From contig NZ_CP047935.1 of assembly GCF_014279995.1 (NCBI RefSeq), positions 2,315,494 through 2,379,493 on the forward strand: a stretch of DNA of 64,000 bases, given 5' to 3'. The translations under genes and the position numbers were made by a program. The notes below the pieces were generated by a model that was given only the letters and a program-made list of their open reading frames with translations, was not told the origin of the DNA and did no database searches. Positions within the stretch are counted from its first letter, which is position 1. Every line of letters starts with the position of its first letter. Source of the DNA: Synechococcus sp. BIOS-E4-1 (GTDB taxonomy: Bacteria; Cyanobacteriota; Cyanobacteriia; PCC-6307; Cyanobiaceae). Of this stretch, positions 49,181 to 58,721 are shown in pieces.

Positions 49181-50461
49181 ATGACCGAGATGATCCTGCT
49201 CGACCCCGTGAGGGTGCTGGTCGGTCCCGACCAGCCGCTGCAGGAGCAGGGTGCGGCCCTGCTCTGTGAGGGACGTCTCGAAGCACTGGGCGAACAGGCC
49301 CGCGAAGCGGCTCGATCAGCGGGCATCGCCTCGAGGGCTGCCGGGCATCAGCTGCTTGCTCCATGCCTGGTCGATGTTCATTCCTATCTGCCGGAACCAT
49401 TCCAGAGCAGGGGCGAAACCCTGGAAAGCCTCGTGCGCTCTGCCGCTGCAGGCGGATATGGACAGTTTGCTCTGCTGCCGAAGGCGTCAGGTAATCGTCG
49501 TGAACGACCTGATCGACTTCGCGGATTTGTGCTGTCCGGCTGTGACGTGGCTGTCCATCTCTGGGCTGGTTTCAGTGAGGAAGGAAAGGGCGAACAACTG
49601 ACTGCCCATGCCGACCTGATCGAGGCGGGTGCTGTGGGTCTGTCGGATGGCGACAGCATGCCGCCGATCCCCTTGCTCGACCGCGCCCTCACCCTTGGCG
49701 AATCAGGTTCATCTCCTGTTCTGATCCCACCCCTGGATGCCGTTCTGCGCGGAGAGGGCCTACTGCGGGAAGGCCCCGAAGCACTGAGAGCAGGCTGGCC
49801 CACTGATCCTCTGAGCAGCGAAACGTTGCCCCTCAGCCAGCTTGCTCAGCTTCAGCAGGAGCACCAACAGCGCAAGTTGATCCTGATGGGTCTGTCCACC
49901 GCAGCAGGGGTTGATCTCCTCCAGCGGTCGCCGTTGCCTCCTGCCGCAACCGTCAGCTGGTGGCATGTATTGACGAGTAACAGTTCCAACGCGGCAACGG
50001 CAGCCTCCTGGTTTGTTTCACCTTCGCTGGGCAACAGAAGAGATCGCGATGCACTGATTGAAGGCCTAAGCACTGGCCTGATCCAGGCAATCGCTGTGAA
50101 TGCATCACCGCTTGACGATGAAGAGTGCCTGCTGCCTCCTGATCAACGCCAACGCGGAATTGCCGGTCATCAACATGTGCTTCCCTCTCTCTGGCAAGCG
50201 CTTGTGGTGTCGAAGGGCTGGACAGCTGAACATCTCTGGGACGTGCTCAGCTTCGGGCCCGCCCGACTGCTGGGGGTTGAAGAAGAGCGTCTGATCCCGG
50301 GAAGCAATCGCTGGCTTCTGTTTGATCCGGAGGTGATCTGGACCCCCACGCGATCGGATCCATGGGCGTCGAGGGCAGCCAATCAGCCATGCCTCAACCG
50401 GCCCTTAAGTGGACGTGTTCTGCGGTGCGGCCTCAGGACCCCAGCGAGCCCAGCCGATTGA
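49181..50461 (+). CDS. Dihydroorotase-like amidohydrolase with lost metal ligand
   Basis: The 426-residue protein has the amidohydrolase layout (PCLVDVHSYLPEPFQSRGE near residue 62, AGHQHVLPSLW near 325). The usual HxH metal motif is HSY, so one zinc His is missing, and other ligand positions are weak. Such PyrC-like proteins can serve as inactive structural partners of aspartate carbamoyltransferase. It follows the phosphatase by 11 bases and its end overlaps lepB by 29 bases. Confidence 0.75.
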   Translation: MTEMILLDPVRVLVGPDQPLQEQGAALLCEGRLEALGEQAREAARSAGIASRAAGHQLLAPCLVDVHSYLPEPFQSRGETLESLVRSAAAGGYGQFALLPKASGNRRERPDRLRGFVLSGCDVAVHLWAGFSEEGKGEQLTAHADLIEAGAVGLSDGDSMPPIPLLDRALTLGESGSSPVLIPPLDAVLRGEGLLREGPEALRAGWPTDPLSSETLPLSQLAQLQQEHQQRKLILMGLSTAAGVDLLQRSPLPPAATVSWWHVLTSNSSNAATAASWFVSPSLGNRRDRDALIEGLSTGLIQAIAVNASPLDDEECLLPPDQRQRGIAGHQHVLPSLWQALVVSKGWTAEHLWDVLSFGPARLLGVEEERLIPGSNRWLLFDPEVIWTPTRSDPWASRAANQPCLNRPLSGRVLRCGLRTPASPAD

Positions 50462-51194
50462 GAGGCCAGAACCTCCAGAGTGCTCGGCCGATGATCTGAT
50501 CCTCAGGCAGGAAAGGACCACCTGGCCAGTAGCGTCCGTCCCAGCTGTTGCTGCGGTTGTCGCCCAGTGCGAGCACATGCCCTTCAGGCACCGTCACATT
50601 CAGCGTGCGGCAAAGACTCATCCCCTGCTCATCCACCGGGCAGTATTTGGTGACGTAGGGCTCATCCACGGGATCTCCATTCACGCGCACTTCACCACGC
50701 GGGTTCACGGAGACCTGGTCTCCACCCACAGCGACAACCCGCTTGATGTAGGCATCGCATGCAGGGTGGCCAAGACCGGGGATCAAACCCAGAAGAGGGA
50801 AGTTGGCCAGTGCACAGCGGAACGTGGGTGGCGAGCCAGCGGTTTTCAGCGCTGGATCAAAAGCATGCGGTGAGTTGAAGACAACAATCTCTCCACGCTT
50901 TGGACCGCGTGTGGCGTAAGAGAGTTTTTCAACCAGCAGCCGGTCCTGGATCTGCAGACCTGGAAGCATCGATCCGGAAGGGATGAAGCGTGCTTCAGCC
51001 ACGTAATGACGGATCCCGAGATACAGAGCCAGGGTGAAGATCACTGGCCCCCAGAAATCCCAGAACGGATGTCCTTTGGGGCCCTGCGACTTGGAGGGAG
51101 CCGCAGAAGAATCCGATTGAGAATCAGCTTGTGGAGGCGAAGCGTCGTGCTGGGCGTCTGGCAACGGAAACCTTGCTGACCTTGAGGCCCCCAA
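50433..51194 (-). CDS. lepB: Signal peptidase I
   Basis: The 253-residue protease removes signal peptides at the membrane. A polar N-terminus (1-43) precedes one membrane segment (about 47-64). The catalytic Ser75 lies in PSGSMLPG and Lys151 in YIKRVVAVGGD. The C-terminal box LGDNRSNSWDGRYWG-type (ALGDNRSNSWDGRYWPGG) is present. The insert with a Cys pair (FRCALAN to HPACDAY) is usual in cyanobacterial enzymes. Its 3' end overlaps the amidohydrolase gene. Confidence 0.95.
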   Translation of the reverse strand: MGASRSARFPLPDAQHDASPPQADSQSDSSAAPSKSQGPKGHPFWDFWGPVIFTLALYLGIRHYVAEARFIPSGSMLPGLQIQDRLLVEKLSYATRGPKRGEIVVFNSPHAFDPALKTAGSPPTFRCALANFPLLGLIPGLGHPACDAYIKRVVAVGGDQVSVNPRGEVRVNGDPVDEPYVTKYCPVDEQGMSLCRTLNVTVPEGHVLALGDNRSNSWDGRYWPGGPFLPEDQIIGRALWRFWPLNRLGSLGS

Positions 51195-51246
51195 GATAGG
51201 CCTGATGGCGATGGCCTCCTAGCCTCAGCTGAGAACGCTCACACCC

Positions 51247-52752
51247 ATGGTCAGACCTCGGTGGCAAGGTGTGAAACCCTCCGCGAGCCGTCGCTTCTGG
51301 CTTGGCTGGGACAGGTTGATCGCAGGAATCGCAGCACTGAACCTGGCCTGGGTCGTCTTCGATGTGACCTATGTGCCCCTGCGCAACTTCTGGCTGCAGC
51401 GCACACTCTTTCCGCTGCCCTCCATCAGCCTCGCTGTTCCGCTGCCCTGGCTGCCCGACATCACACCTCTGTACGACCCGGTGAAGGGAATTGAGCCCCA
51501 TCAGGACACCGAGGCCTACATCAAACATTTTCAGCGTTTGGAACGCACCGCCGCAGCCAGCGGCATCAACAGCCCCGCAGCCAAACAGCTGCGTCTGGAA
51601 ATGGTGGTGCGCAACAGTCAGCTGATCGATGAGAACCCTTTTGTCAGCTCCGACAAAACGGGAACACTGGAAAAAATCAAGAGTCGCCTGAGGGCCAGGG
51701 CAGGCATGGATTCAGCCAAACAATCCGCCGCCCATCTGCTTGGAGACCGCTATCTCACAGATGCAAGATGGTCGGCAGAACGCAGGTTCTGGCGCAAAAG
51801 CATTCTTCCACTCGCTTCCACGAATTACTGGCGCGGCACCGATGAAAACGGCCAGCCGATCGATCTCTCGTGGAGGATCGATCTTCCCTTCCAGATTCTG
51901 TTCCTTCTGGACATCATGCTGCGGGCCATTCGGCTGAAGCAGCGCTACCCGGCCATCGCCTGGAGAGACGCACTGCTGCGTCGATGGATTGATTTACCGC
52001 TGCTGATTCCGTTTTGGAGACTGCTGCGAATCGTGCCCGTCACAGAGCGTCTGTCCAGCGCACGCATGATCCAGCTGGAACCGCTTAGAGCCGCAGTCAG
52101 CCGTGGTGTGGTCGCCGTACTCGCCCTCGAGTTATTCGAAGTGATCACTCTGCGCATCCTTGATGCTGCTCAGGATGCAGTGCGTTCGCCCCATTGGCCT
52201 GAGAAGATTCGTCGCCTCTGCAGCCATCAGAGCATCGAATCGGATGGAGAAAGAGAACTCGCTGAACTGCTGCGCCTGTGGCTTCCATTGGTGCTAACTC
52301 AGGTGGGACCAGGCATGCGCCCCCAGCTGGTTGCCCTGGTGAGTCATGCTCTGCGACGCAACCTTGAGGAGACGGCGATTCCGGCTCGGCTTCGAGCACT
52401 ACCTGGGATGGACAAAGCCGAAACTCAGCTCAGTCTTCAGCTTTCGACAGGCCTCGTTGATTCACTGTTGAATCTCTCCCGCAACGCAGGCGATCGTTTT
52501 GCACAGAAGGACCCCATGCTTCAAGAACTGGGGATCCAGGCCATTGACCGTTTCTGGGAAGAACTGGCGAAGACCCTGGAACAGGGTCCGGTGCTTGAAC
52601 GCAGTCAGGAACTCGTGGCGGCTTTTCTCGAGGATTTCAAGAGAAGCAGCATGAACCAGCTGAGATTCCAGAAAGATGTTGACGAACTGATCACGGAGCT
52701 TGACGGATTGAACTTCAGCTCAGAAGCGACTCAGACCAAATCTCGGGCTTGA
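51247..52752 (+). CDS. Large membrane protein, unknown function
   Basis: The 501-residue protein has hydrophobic segments near 20-40, around 220 (IDLPFQILFLLDIMLRAI) and near 280 (VSRGVVAVLALELFEVITL). Long charged helical regions lie between and after them. The segment pattern with basic residues after helices resembles the voltage-sensor part of ion channels, but no pore filter is visible, so I leave it unnamed. It appears conserved in style with cyanobacterial proteins. Its end overlaps the Spx/ArsC gene by 38 bases on the other strand. Confidence 0.7.
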   Translation: MVRPRWQGVKPSASRRFWLGWDRLIAGIAALNLAWVVFDVTYVPLRNFWLQRTLFPLPSISLAVPLPWLPDITPLYDPVKGIEPHQDTEAYIKHFQRLERTAAASGINSPAAKQLRLEMVVRNSQLIDENPFVSSDKTGTLEKIKSRLRARAGMDSAKQSAAHLLGDRYLTDARWSAERRFWRKSILPLASTNYWRGTDENGQPIDLSWRIDLPFQILFLLDIMLRAIRLKQRYPAIAWRDALLRRWIDLPLLIPFWRLLRIVPVTERLSSARMIQLEPLRAAVSRGVVAVLALELFEVITLRILDAAQDAVRSPHWPEKIRRLCSHQSIESDGERELAELLRLWLPLVLTQVGPGMRPQLVALVSHALRRNLEETAIPARLRALPGMDKAETQLSLQLSTGLVDSLLNLSRNAGDRFAQKDPMLQELGIQAIDRFWEELAKTLEQGPVLERSQELVAAFLEDFKRSSMNQLRFQKDVDELITELDGLNFSSEATQTKSRA

Positions 52753-53074
52753 AACCGACCAGAAATCGACCATCAGGACATTGAACAAACGGTCGCTTGA
52801 TCAGTTTTCCGTCTGCGGCAAGGGCTTGGAGCGCCTGCTCATCGCTCATCAGTTTGACCGCTTCAGCACCGATAGCCCTGTAGCTCTGACCACTGGTGTT
52901 GAACAAGGGCTTGACCTGTCCGAACTGCCTGAATGCCAGCTGAAGGAGATCGAGCGATGGGGGATCAAGGGTGATATCAATCACCTCGTGATCCAAGCCC
53001 TCTCTTTCAAGCCATGCAAGAGCTTTCCGGCAGGTGCTGCAACGGGGATAGCTGAAAACAGTGAAATCAGCCAC
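52715..53074 (-). CDS. Spx/ArsC-family thioredoxin-fold protein
   Basis: The 119-residue protein has the CSTCRKALAWL redox motif (residues 12-15 hold Cys-x-x-Cys) and the family ending KRPFVQCPDGRFLVGFKPE. Spx/MgsR members bind RNA polymerase or act as thiol reductases; classical ArsC arsenate reductases have a single CX5R-type Cys. It starts two bases after the ferredoxin stop. The pairing suggests redox sensing linked to photosynthetic electron flow. Confidence 0.83.
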   Translation of the reverse strand: MADFTVFSYPRCSTCRKALAWLEREGLDHEVIDITLDPPSLDLLQLAFRQFGQVKPLFNTSGQSYRAIGAEAVKLMSDEQALQALAADGKLIKRPFVQCPDGRFLVGFKPEIWSESLLS

Positions 53075-53076
53075 GC

Positions 53077-53436
53077 CTATCGACCGAGAAGGCTCTTGAC
53101 AGCACCAACAAGGCTATTGGAGCCCTGACCCACACCGTCTCCGGGACGCGTCCGGATCGTCACGTCACCATTGACCGTGGTCCGACAGCTGAGGCGGTAG
53201 TTGGCAGGACGGTCAGCCAGGTAAACCTCCTCGACATCACTGAGGGGAGAGAGGTTCTGCGCACCCTCAAGAACTTCGATCACGCAGGTGCCACACTGGC
53301 CGACGCCACCACAGTTGTTGAGATTGTTCAAACCTTTGTAAGGGTTGACACCTGCTGAGAGAGCCGCTTTGCGCAGGTTGGCACCCTCAATGCAGCCAAT
53401 TTGTTGGCCTTCCTGCTCAAAACGGATGGTGGGCAC
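53077..53436 (-). CDS. [2Fe-2S] ferredoxin
   Basis: The 119-residue protein has cluster ligands in NCGGVGQCGTC plus a later Cys (YRLSCRTTV), spaced as in plant-type ferredoxins. The N-terminus MPTIRFEQEGQQIGCIEG differs from PetF, and the C-terminus has a 20-residue extension (GQGSNSLVGAVKSLLG). This type occurs as an extra ferredoxin in picocyanobacteria; partner unknown. It forms a tight pair with the Spx/ArsC gene. Confidence 0.92.
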   Translation of the reverse strand: MPTIRFEQEGQQIGCIEGANLRKAALSAGVNPYKGLNNLNNCGGVGQCGTCVIEVLEGAQNLSPLSDVEEVYLADRPANYRLSCRTTVNGDVTIRTRPGDGVGQGSNSLVGAVKSLLGR

Positions 53437-53544
53437 GGATCTTTTACGTAGGAATGTCTCTTAATTTACAAGGCCCGCGATTGCATTCGAGGATTTCTTC
53501 GCGTGAACCAGGCTGAGCACGGTGCTCTCTGGTCCGATGACCGA

Positions 53545-54057
53545 TCAGGCGGAAGCAGCCTGAACGCAAGTCTCAAGCAGAGGCTGCACCGCATCCACAT
53601 CGCGCCAGCCTCCGATCTCCGTCACACGGCCTTCCATGTTTTTGTAGGTGCGGAAAAATTCAGCAACATCCTCCAGTTGGCTGGGAGCGATCTGCAGAAT
53701 GCTCTGAATGCCCTGCTGACGTGGGTCGGCCACAGGCACGCAAAGAATTTTGCCGTCGTAATGGCCCATGTCATGCATATCAAGCACCCCAATGGGTCGT
53801 GCCTGAATCAGGCATCCCGCAAAAGTGGGCTCAGCCATGATGACCATGGCATCGAGGGGTGATCCATCTTCGGCAAGGGTGTTGGGGATAAATCCGTAAT
53901 CGAATGGATATCTGACTGATGAATGAAGAACCCGGTCGAGAGCCATCACACCAGCTTCAGCAAAGTATTCATATTTATTGCTGCTTCCCGCTGGAATCTC
54001 AACGATCAGATTCACCAGTCCTGGAGACGGAGATGGGGTAAGAGCCCTGAGATCCAT
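53545..54057 (-). CDS. ppa: Inorganic pyrophosphatase
   Basis: The 170-residue soluble family I enzyme hydrolyses pyrophosphate. Catalytic blocks are [34 protein letters not shown] and VADPRQQGI with the metal-binding aspartates. The N-terminus [20 protein letters not shown] is normal. A possible small membrane-protein gene on the same strand overlaps its first 59 bases. Confidence 0.96.
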   Translation of the reverse strand: MDLRALTPSPSPGLVNLIVEIPAGSSNKYEYFAEAGVMALDRVLHSSVRYPFDYGFIPNTLAEDGSPLDAMVIMAEPTFAGCLIQARPIGVLDMHDMGHYDGKILCVPVADPRQQGIQSILQIAPSQLEDVAEFFRTYKNMEGRVTEIGGWRDVDAVQPLLETCVQAASA

Positions 54058-54226
54058 AACTCTCCTTGGCGGTGACGGAGGTGTGGGTGGGGCGATCGGT
54101 CAGCACAGCGGCCAATGGAATACCCAGCCCTGTGATGGCGAGGGTGAACCCGAGAACAGCAAGAGCAGGGATGGCCACGAACTGCGCAGCATGCGCAGGG
54201 GGCTTGGGGGCAGGCTCAGGGTCCAT
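53999..54226 (-). CDS. Possible small membrane protein overlapping ppa
   Basis: A 75-residue frame has a proline-rich start ([15 protein letters not shown]), one long hydrophobic segment (about 17-42) and a polar tail whose last 19 codons lie inside ppa in another frame. The membrane helix argues for a real gene. The long same-strand overlap argues against the full length, and the protein could be shorter in expression. No function is recognised. Confidence 0.45.
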   Translation of the reverse strand: MDPEPAPKPPAHAAQFVAIPALAVLGFTLAITGLGIPLAAVLTDRPTHTSVTAKESYGSQGSYPISVSRTGESDR

Positions 54227-54367
54227 TCAGTGGTGGTCGGGGACATCCCGGACTTCATGCACAGGGCTTAGAAGTCATACAGAGCGCACAAAGAACGACC
54301 TGTCGGGAGATTGAGTTGTGAATGCGAGGAATCAAAACTCACTTGTATTCTGACATCACTGCAAGTC

Positions 54368-54832
54368 TTATGCAGCAGGACGTTCCTGACGATCACGGCG
54401 TGATGCCAAATCAGAGGGAGCTTCAGGAAGACCATCGAGGCGGGATCTGATCAGACGCAGCTCATCGAGAATGGCTCCAAGCACCTGCTGCGTGGCCGTG
54501 GAAGGGGAATTGAGGACCTCAACGGTGACCTCCTTGATCCTCAGAACATCCTTGGCAAATCGCGCCACCTCATTGGGATGGAACAGAAGAGGATCTTTCT
54601 GATCACTTCTGTATTCAGGGTTGAGCTTGCGGGGATTAAAAACCGGGTTGAGGTTACGCGGATCAGTGTTGGTGTAGCGATACACCGATGCACGCGATCG
54701 ATTCAACGACTTCTGAACATCATCGATACCAACCAACGCATCCGACTGAGAAAGAACTGCGGCAGCATCACTCCGAAAATCCGAAGATCCACTCACGGCC
54801 GGTACTGAAACTTCTAACGGCCGAGGAAACAT
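54368..54832 (-). CDS. Conserved protein with helix-turn-helix-like segment
   Basis: The 154-residue soluble protein has a central stretch VGIDDVQKSLNRSRASVYRYTN (about 34-55) that reads like a helix-turn-helix. After it come repeated Asn-Pro motifs (DPRNLNPVFNPRKLNPEYRS) and FHPNEVARFAKDVLRI. A C-terminal helix (ILDELRLIRSRLDGL) may dimerise. It is conserved in cyanobacterial style but I cannot name it. It diverges from proS and may regulate it or act on DNA; this is inference. Confidence 0.7.
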   Translation of the reverse strand: MFPRPLEVSVPAVSGSSDFRSDAAAVLSQSDALVGIDDVQKSLNRSRASVYRYTNTDPRNLNPVFNPRKLNPEYRSDQKDPLLFHPNEVARFAKDVLRIKEVTVEVLNSPSTATQQVLGAILDELRLIRSRLDGLPEAPSDLASRRDRQERPAA

Positions 54833-54965
54833 GAGACAGCGCTGGGACAGCTTGGATTTTGCAGAACATAGCAGCTGAGACTCAGGACGCCAGCATCGAT
54901 CACAGCAAAAGTGACAGTTCCCGGATCGACCGTTTTCTTGGCGGTGATAGCTTCCTGGCCCCCTC

Positions 54966-54971
54966 TATAAA
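54966..54971 (+). promoter_or_regulatory. Candidate -10 element very close to proS start
   Basis: TATAAA lies eight bases before the proS ATG, and no Shine-Dalgarno is visible. If it is the -10 box, the transcript would start at or within a base or two of the ATG and be leaderless. The -35 match (TTGGCG) is too far away, so this is weak. Confidence 0.25.
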
Positions 54972-54979
54972 TTCCTGTC

Positions 54980-56770
54980 ATGCGCGTCTCCCGCCTGTCG
55001 CTGGTGACGTTGAGGAACGTGCCCGCGGACGCTGAAATCCCATCTCATCAATTGCTTGTTCGTGGTGGTTACATCAGACGTGTTGGACCGGGTATTTACG
55101 CTTACCTCCCCTTGATGTGGCGCGTGCTGCGCAAGATCAGCACGATCGTTCGTGAGGAGCTTGACAGCCTCGGCGCGCTTGAAACACTGCTGCCACAACT
55201 GCAACCCGCCGAACCATGGGAACGCAGCGGTCGATGGCAGGGCTATACCGCCGGCGAGGGCATCATGTTTCACCTGGAGGATCGTCAGGGCCGGCGCGTT
55301 GGCCTTGGCCCTACCCATGAGGAAGTCGTCACGGAACTCGCCGGGGAGCTGCTGCGCTCCTACAAGCAGCTGCCGGTGACGCTCTATCAGATTCAGACCA
55401 AGTTCCGCGATGAGATCAGGCCCCGTTTCGGGCTGATGCGCAGTCGCGAATTCATCATGAAGGACGCCTACTCCTTCCATTCCGACGCAGCGGATCTGGA
55501 GCAGACCTATGCCCTGATGGCCGGGGCCTATGCCCGCATCTTCAAGCGCTGCGGTCTCAATGCTGTTGGTGTTGATGCCGACAGCGGCGCCATCGGAGGA
55601 GCCGCTTCCCAGGAATTCATGGTGATGGCGAATGCAGGCGAAGACCTGATCCTCTCCACGCCCGACGGGAGCTATGCCGCCAATCAGGAGAAAGCGGTGT
55701 CGCATCCATCCCCAGCGGAGGCTCTGCCGCCAGGCGAGGAACGACAGTTTGATACTCCGGATCAGACCTCAATTGAGGATCTCTGCTCCGCCAACGGCCT
55801 CTCTCCTTGTCAGACCGTCAAGGTGCTGGCGCTGCTCGCCCGCCTGGATGATGGTCGAGAACAACCCCTGCTGGTCAGCCTGCGTGGAGACCAGGAACTG
55901 AATGAGGTCAAGTTGACCAATGCCGTGACCCAGCGACTGGGATCGTCTGCACTGGAGATTGCACCAATCAACCCCGAGCAGCTCCGGCAGCAGGGTCTTG
56001 CGCCCCTGCCCTTCGGCGCCATCGGCCCGCACCTTGAAGACAGCTCATTGAACGGTGCCCGCAGCTGGGAAATCCGTTTTGAACGTCTGGCCGACCCAAC
56101 CGCCCTCGATCTTGAGCGCTTTGTCTGCGGCGCCAACTGCTCTGACCAGCATCGCTGGGGGGCGACCTGGTCCTCCATGCCCGCACAGATTCGTGCTGAT
56201 CTCCGCAATGCCAAGGCCGGAGATCGGTCTCTCCACAATCAGGAGCAGATTCTTGAAGAGCGCAGGGGCATCGAAGTGGGGCACATCTTCCAACTGGGAA
56301 GCAAATACTCCGACGCGCTCGAGGCACGTTTCACCGACAAAGATGGCAAACAGTCGTCCCTGCTGATGGGTTGCTATGGCATTGGCATTTCCCGCCTCGC
56401 CCAAGCGGCAGTGGAACAGCATCACGATGACGCGGGCATCTGCTGGCCCGTGAGCATTGCGCCCTTTCAGGTGATTGTTGTTATTGCCAACGTTCAGGAC
56501 CCGACACAGCTGGCTCTTGGAGAGGCTCTCTACGGATCGCTGCAATCCAAAGGGGTTGAAGCACTTCTAGATGACCGCAGCGAACGTGCCGGAGTCAAAT
56601 TCAAGGATGCCGATCTGATTGGAATCCCATGGCGAATCGTTGTGGGTCGCGAAGCGGAGTCCGGACGGGTCGAGCTGGTGGAACGATCCACTCGCTCAAA
56701 CAGCACCATGTCTGATCAGGACGCGCTGACCTCTGTGCTCGAGGCCGTCAAGGGTCGCCCGCTGATTTAG
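54980..56770 (+). CDS. proS: Prolyl-tRNA synthetase
   Basis: The 596-residue class II enzyme begins MRVSRLSLVTLRNVPADAEI, the normal bacterial start, and has motif 2 FRDEIRPRFGLMRSREFIMKD-like sequence near 145. It also carries the YbaK-like editing insertion (about 240-380) and motif 3 GCYGIGISRL near 470. The editing domain hydrolyses alanyl-tRNA(Pro). The C-terminal anticodon domain follows. psb27 starts 38 bases later. Confidence 0.97.
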   Translation: MRVSRLSLVTLRNVPADAEIPSHQLLVRGGYIRRVGPGIYAYLPLMWRVLRKISTIVREELDSLGALETLLPQLQPAEPWERSGRWQGYTAGEGIMFHLEDRQGRRVGLGPTHEEVVTELAGELLRSYKQLPVTLYQIQTKFRDEIRPRFGLMRSREFIMKDAYSFHSDAADLEQTYALMAGAYARIFKRCGLNAVGVDADSGAIGGAASQEFMVMANAGEDLILSTPDGSYAANQEKAVSHPSPAEALPPGEERQFDTPDQTSIEDLCSANGLSPCQTVKVLALLARLDDGREQPLLVSLRGDQELNEVKLTNAVTQRLGSSALEIAPINPEQLRQQGLAPLPFGAIGPHLEDSSLNGARSWEIRFERLADPTALDLERFVCGANCSDQHRWGATWSSMPAQIRADLRNAKAGDRSLHNQEQILEERRGIEVGHIFQLGSKYSDALEARFTDKDGKQSSLLMGCYGIGISRLAQAAVEQHHDDAGICWPVSIAPFQVIVVIANVQDPTQLALGEALYGSLQSKGVEALLDDRSERAGVKFKDADLIGIPWRIVVGREAESGRVELVERSTRSNSTMSDQDALTSVLEAVKGRPLI

Positions 56771-56808
56771 TGCTGCTCCGCCTTAAAATTCGTCAAACTT
56801 TTCCTGCC

Positions 56809-57231
56809 ATGCGAATCGCGCTGCAACGCCTCAGCCGCCAACTCAGGGGGTTCACACTGGCCCTGTGCCTGGGTCTCTCTTTGTTGCTCACCGCCTGCGG
56901 CGACTCGGTCTCGACCATGACTGGTGACTACGTCGAAGACACAGTGGCAGTCGTTCATTCGCTGCAGACCACGCTTTCACTTCCCTCAGATGCGGAAGGC
57001 TTGCAGGCCTCGGAGCAGGAAGCCCACGACCTCATCAATGACTACATGTCGCGGTATCGCCCAAAGTCCAGGGTGAACGGTCTCAGCTCATTCACCACGA
57101 TGCAGACTGCTCTGAATTCCCTGCAGGGTCATTACAACACCTACACCAATCGGCCTGTGCCGGAAGCACTGCGCACGCGCGTCGAAAAAGAGCTGAGCAA
57201 AGCCGAAAAAGCCGCTCTTCGTGGCACCTGA
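56809..57231 (+). CDS. psb27: Photosystem II assembly lipoprotein Psb27
   Basis: The 140-residue precursor has a signal peptide and lipobox LLTACGDS, so the mature protein is lipid-anchored on the lumenal side. The four-helix body runs from DYVEDTVAVVHSLQTTLSLP to the basic KELSKAEKAALRG end. Psb27 binds CP43 in partly assembled photosystem II and delays manganese-cluster assembly. The chosen ATG creates the signal peptide. Confidence 0.95.
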   Translation: MRIALQRLSRQLRGFTLALCLGLSLLLTACGDSVSTMTGDYVEDTVAVVHSLQTTLSLPSDAEGLQASEQEAHDLINDYMSRYRPKSRVNGLSSFTTMQTALNSLQGHYNTYTNRPVPEALRTRVEKELSKAEKAALRGT

Positions 57232-57276
57232 TCTCAAGAACCCACAAGGTTTCTCAAGATGCAATCACAATTTCGC

Positions 57277-57315
57277 AACTCTCTTTGACCTCAGGCAGGT
57301 GGATCTGAGAGAGTT
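57277..57315 (+). promoter_or_regulatory. Leader hairpin before purA
   Basis: AACTCTCT and AGAGAGTT pair perfectly over 8 bp around a 23-base apex that holds a smaller ACCT/AGGT stem. The structure ends 33 bases before the purA ATG. It could be an attenuator, a leader element or the psb27 terminator; no T-run follows. Confidence 0.35.
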
Positions 57316-57348
57316 CCGGATTGTGCAGAATGGCGGCTTCGGGCCGCG

Positions 57349-58668
57349 ATGTCTTTGGCCAATGTTGTCGTCATCGGTGCGCAGTGGGGTGACGAAGGGA
57401 AAGGAAAGATCACAGATCTCCTCAGCCGTTCCGCTGATGTAGTCGTTCGCTATCAGGGGGGCGTCAATGCTGGCCACACCATCGTTGTGGACGATCAGGT
57501 TCTGAAGCTTCACCTGATCCCCTCTGGAATTCTCTACCCCGACACCATTTGCCTGATCGGCTCAGGAACAGTGGTCGATCCCAAGGTGATGCTCGGCGAA
57601 CTCGACATGCTGATCGAGAACGGCATCGACATCGCCGGGCTGAAGCTGTCTTCCACAGCGCATGTGACCATGCCCTACCACCGTCTGCTCGACCAGGCGA
57701 TGGAGAAGCAGCGAGGCGATCGGCGCATCGGCACCACGGGGCGGGGCATCGGTCCGACCTACGCGGACAAATCCCAGAGAAGTGGAATCCGCGTGATCGA
57801 CCTTCTTGACGAATCGCGTCTGCGCGACCGCCTTGAAGGCCCATTGAATGAGAAGAACCAGCTTCTGCAGACCATCTACAACGTGGAACCGCTCGATGCC
57901 GAAGCGGTGATCAGTGAATACCTGGCCTACGGCAAACGACTGGCACCCCATGTCGTGGACTGCACACGGGAGATTCACCAGGCGGCGCGCGATCGCAAAA
58001 ACATTCTCTTCGAGGGCGCACAGGGAACTCTGCTTGACCTCGACCACGGCACCTATCCCTATGTCACCTCCTCCAACCCTGTCTCAGGCGGAGCCTGCAT
58101 TGGAGCTGGGGTGGGTCCGACCCTGATCGACCGCGTGATCGGTGTGGCCAAGGCCTACACAACCAGAGTGGGAGAAGGGCCGTTCCCCACCGAACTCGAT
58201 GGCAGCCTCAACGATCATCTCTGCGACCGAGGTGGCGAGTTCGGCACCACCACCGGCCGGCGCCGGCGCTGTGGCTGGTTCGACGGTGTGATCGGACGCT
58301 ATGCCGTCGGCGTGAACGGCCTGGATTGCCTGGCCGTCACCAAACTCGATGTGTTGGACGAGCTCGACGAACTTCAGGTTTGTGTGGCCTATGAACTTGA
58401 TGGGGAAAGGATCGAACATTTCCCTTCCTGTGCCGAGGCGTTCGCCCGCTGTCAGCCGATTTTCGAGACGTTCCCTGGCTGGCAGTGTTCCACCGCTGAA
58501 TGCCGCACCCTTGAGGATCTTCCCGAAAAAGCCATGGCCTACCTGCGCTTCCTGGCCGATCTGATGGAGGTCCCGATCGCCATCGTGTCACTGGGTGCCG
58601 GTCGCGATCAGACCATTGTTGTTGAGGATCCGATCCACGGTCCAAAACGGGCACTGCTCAGCGCCTGA
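57349..58668 (+). CDS. purA: Adenylosuccinate synthetase
   Basis: The 439-residue enzyme joins IMP and aspartate with GTP on the route to [15 protein letters not shown] is at about residues 10-21, and the GTP and IMP loops include [10 protein letters not shown] and [11 protein letters not shown]. The C-terminal GAGRDQTI is present. Length is normal. It is followed by the PfkB kinase gene after 53 bases. Confidence 0.97.
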   Translation: MSLANVVVIGAQWGDEGKGKITDLLSRSADVVVRYQGGVNAGHTIVVDDQVLKLHLIPSGILYPDTICLIGSGTVVDPKVMLGELDMLIENGIDIAGLKLSSTAHVTMPYHRLLDQAMEKQRGDRRIGTTGRGIGPTYADKSQRSGIRVIDLLDESRLRDRLEGPLNEKNQLLQTIYNVEPLDAEAVISEYLAYGKRLAPHVVDCTREIHQAARDRKNILFEGAQGTLLDLDHGTYPYVTSSNPVSGGACIGAGVGPTLIDRVIGVAKAYTTRVGEGPFPTELDGSLNDHLCDRGGEFGTTTGRRRRCGWFDGVIGRYAVGVNGLDCLAVTKLDVLDELDELQVCVAYELDGERIEHFPSCAEAFARCQPIFETFPGWQCSTAECRTLEDLPEKAMAYLRFLADLMEVPIAIVSLGAGRDQTIVVEDPIHGPKRALLSA

Positions 58669-58721
58669 TTCCGGCACGCCCATCAGGGCGTAAGACTGCC
58701 GCAGTCAACACCAGATTGTTC

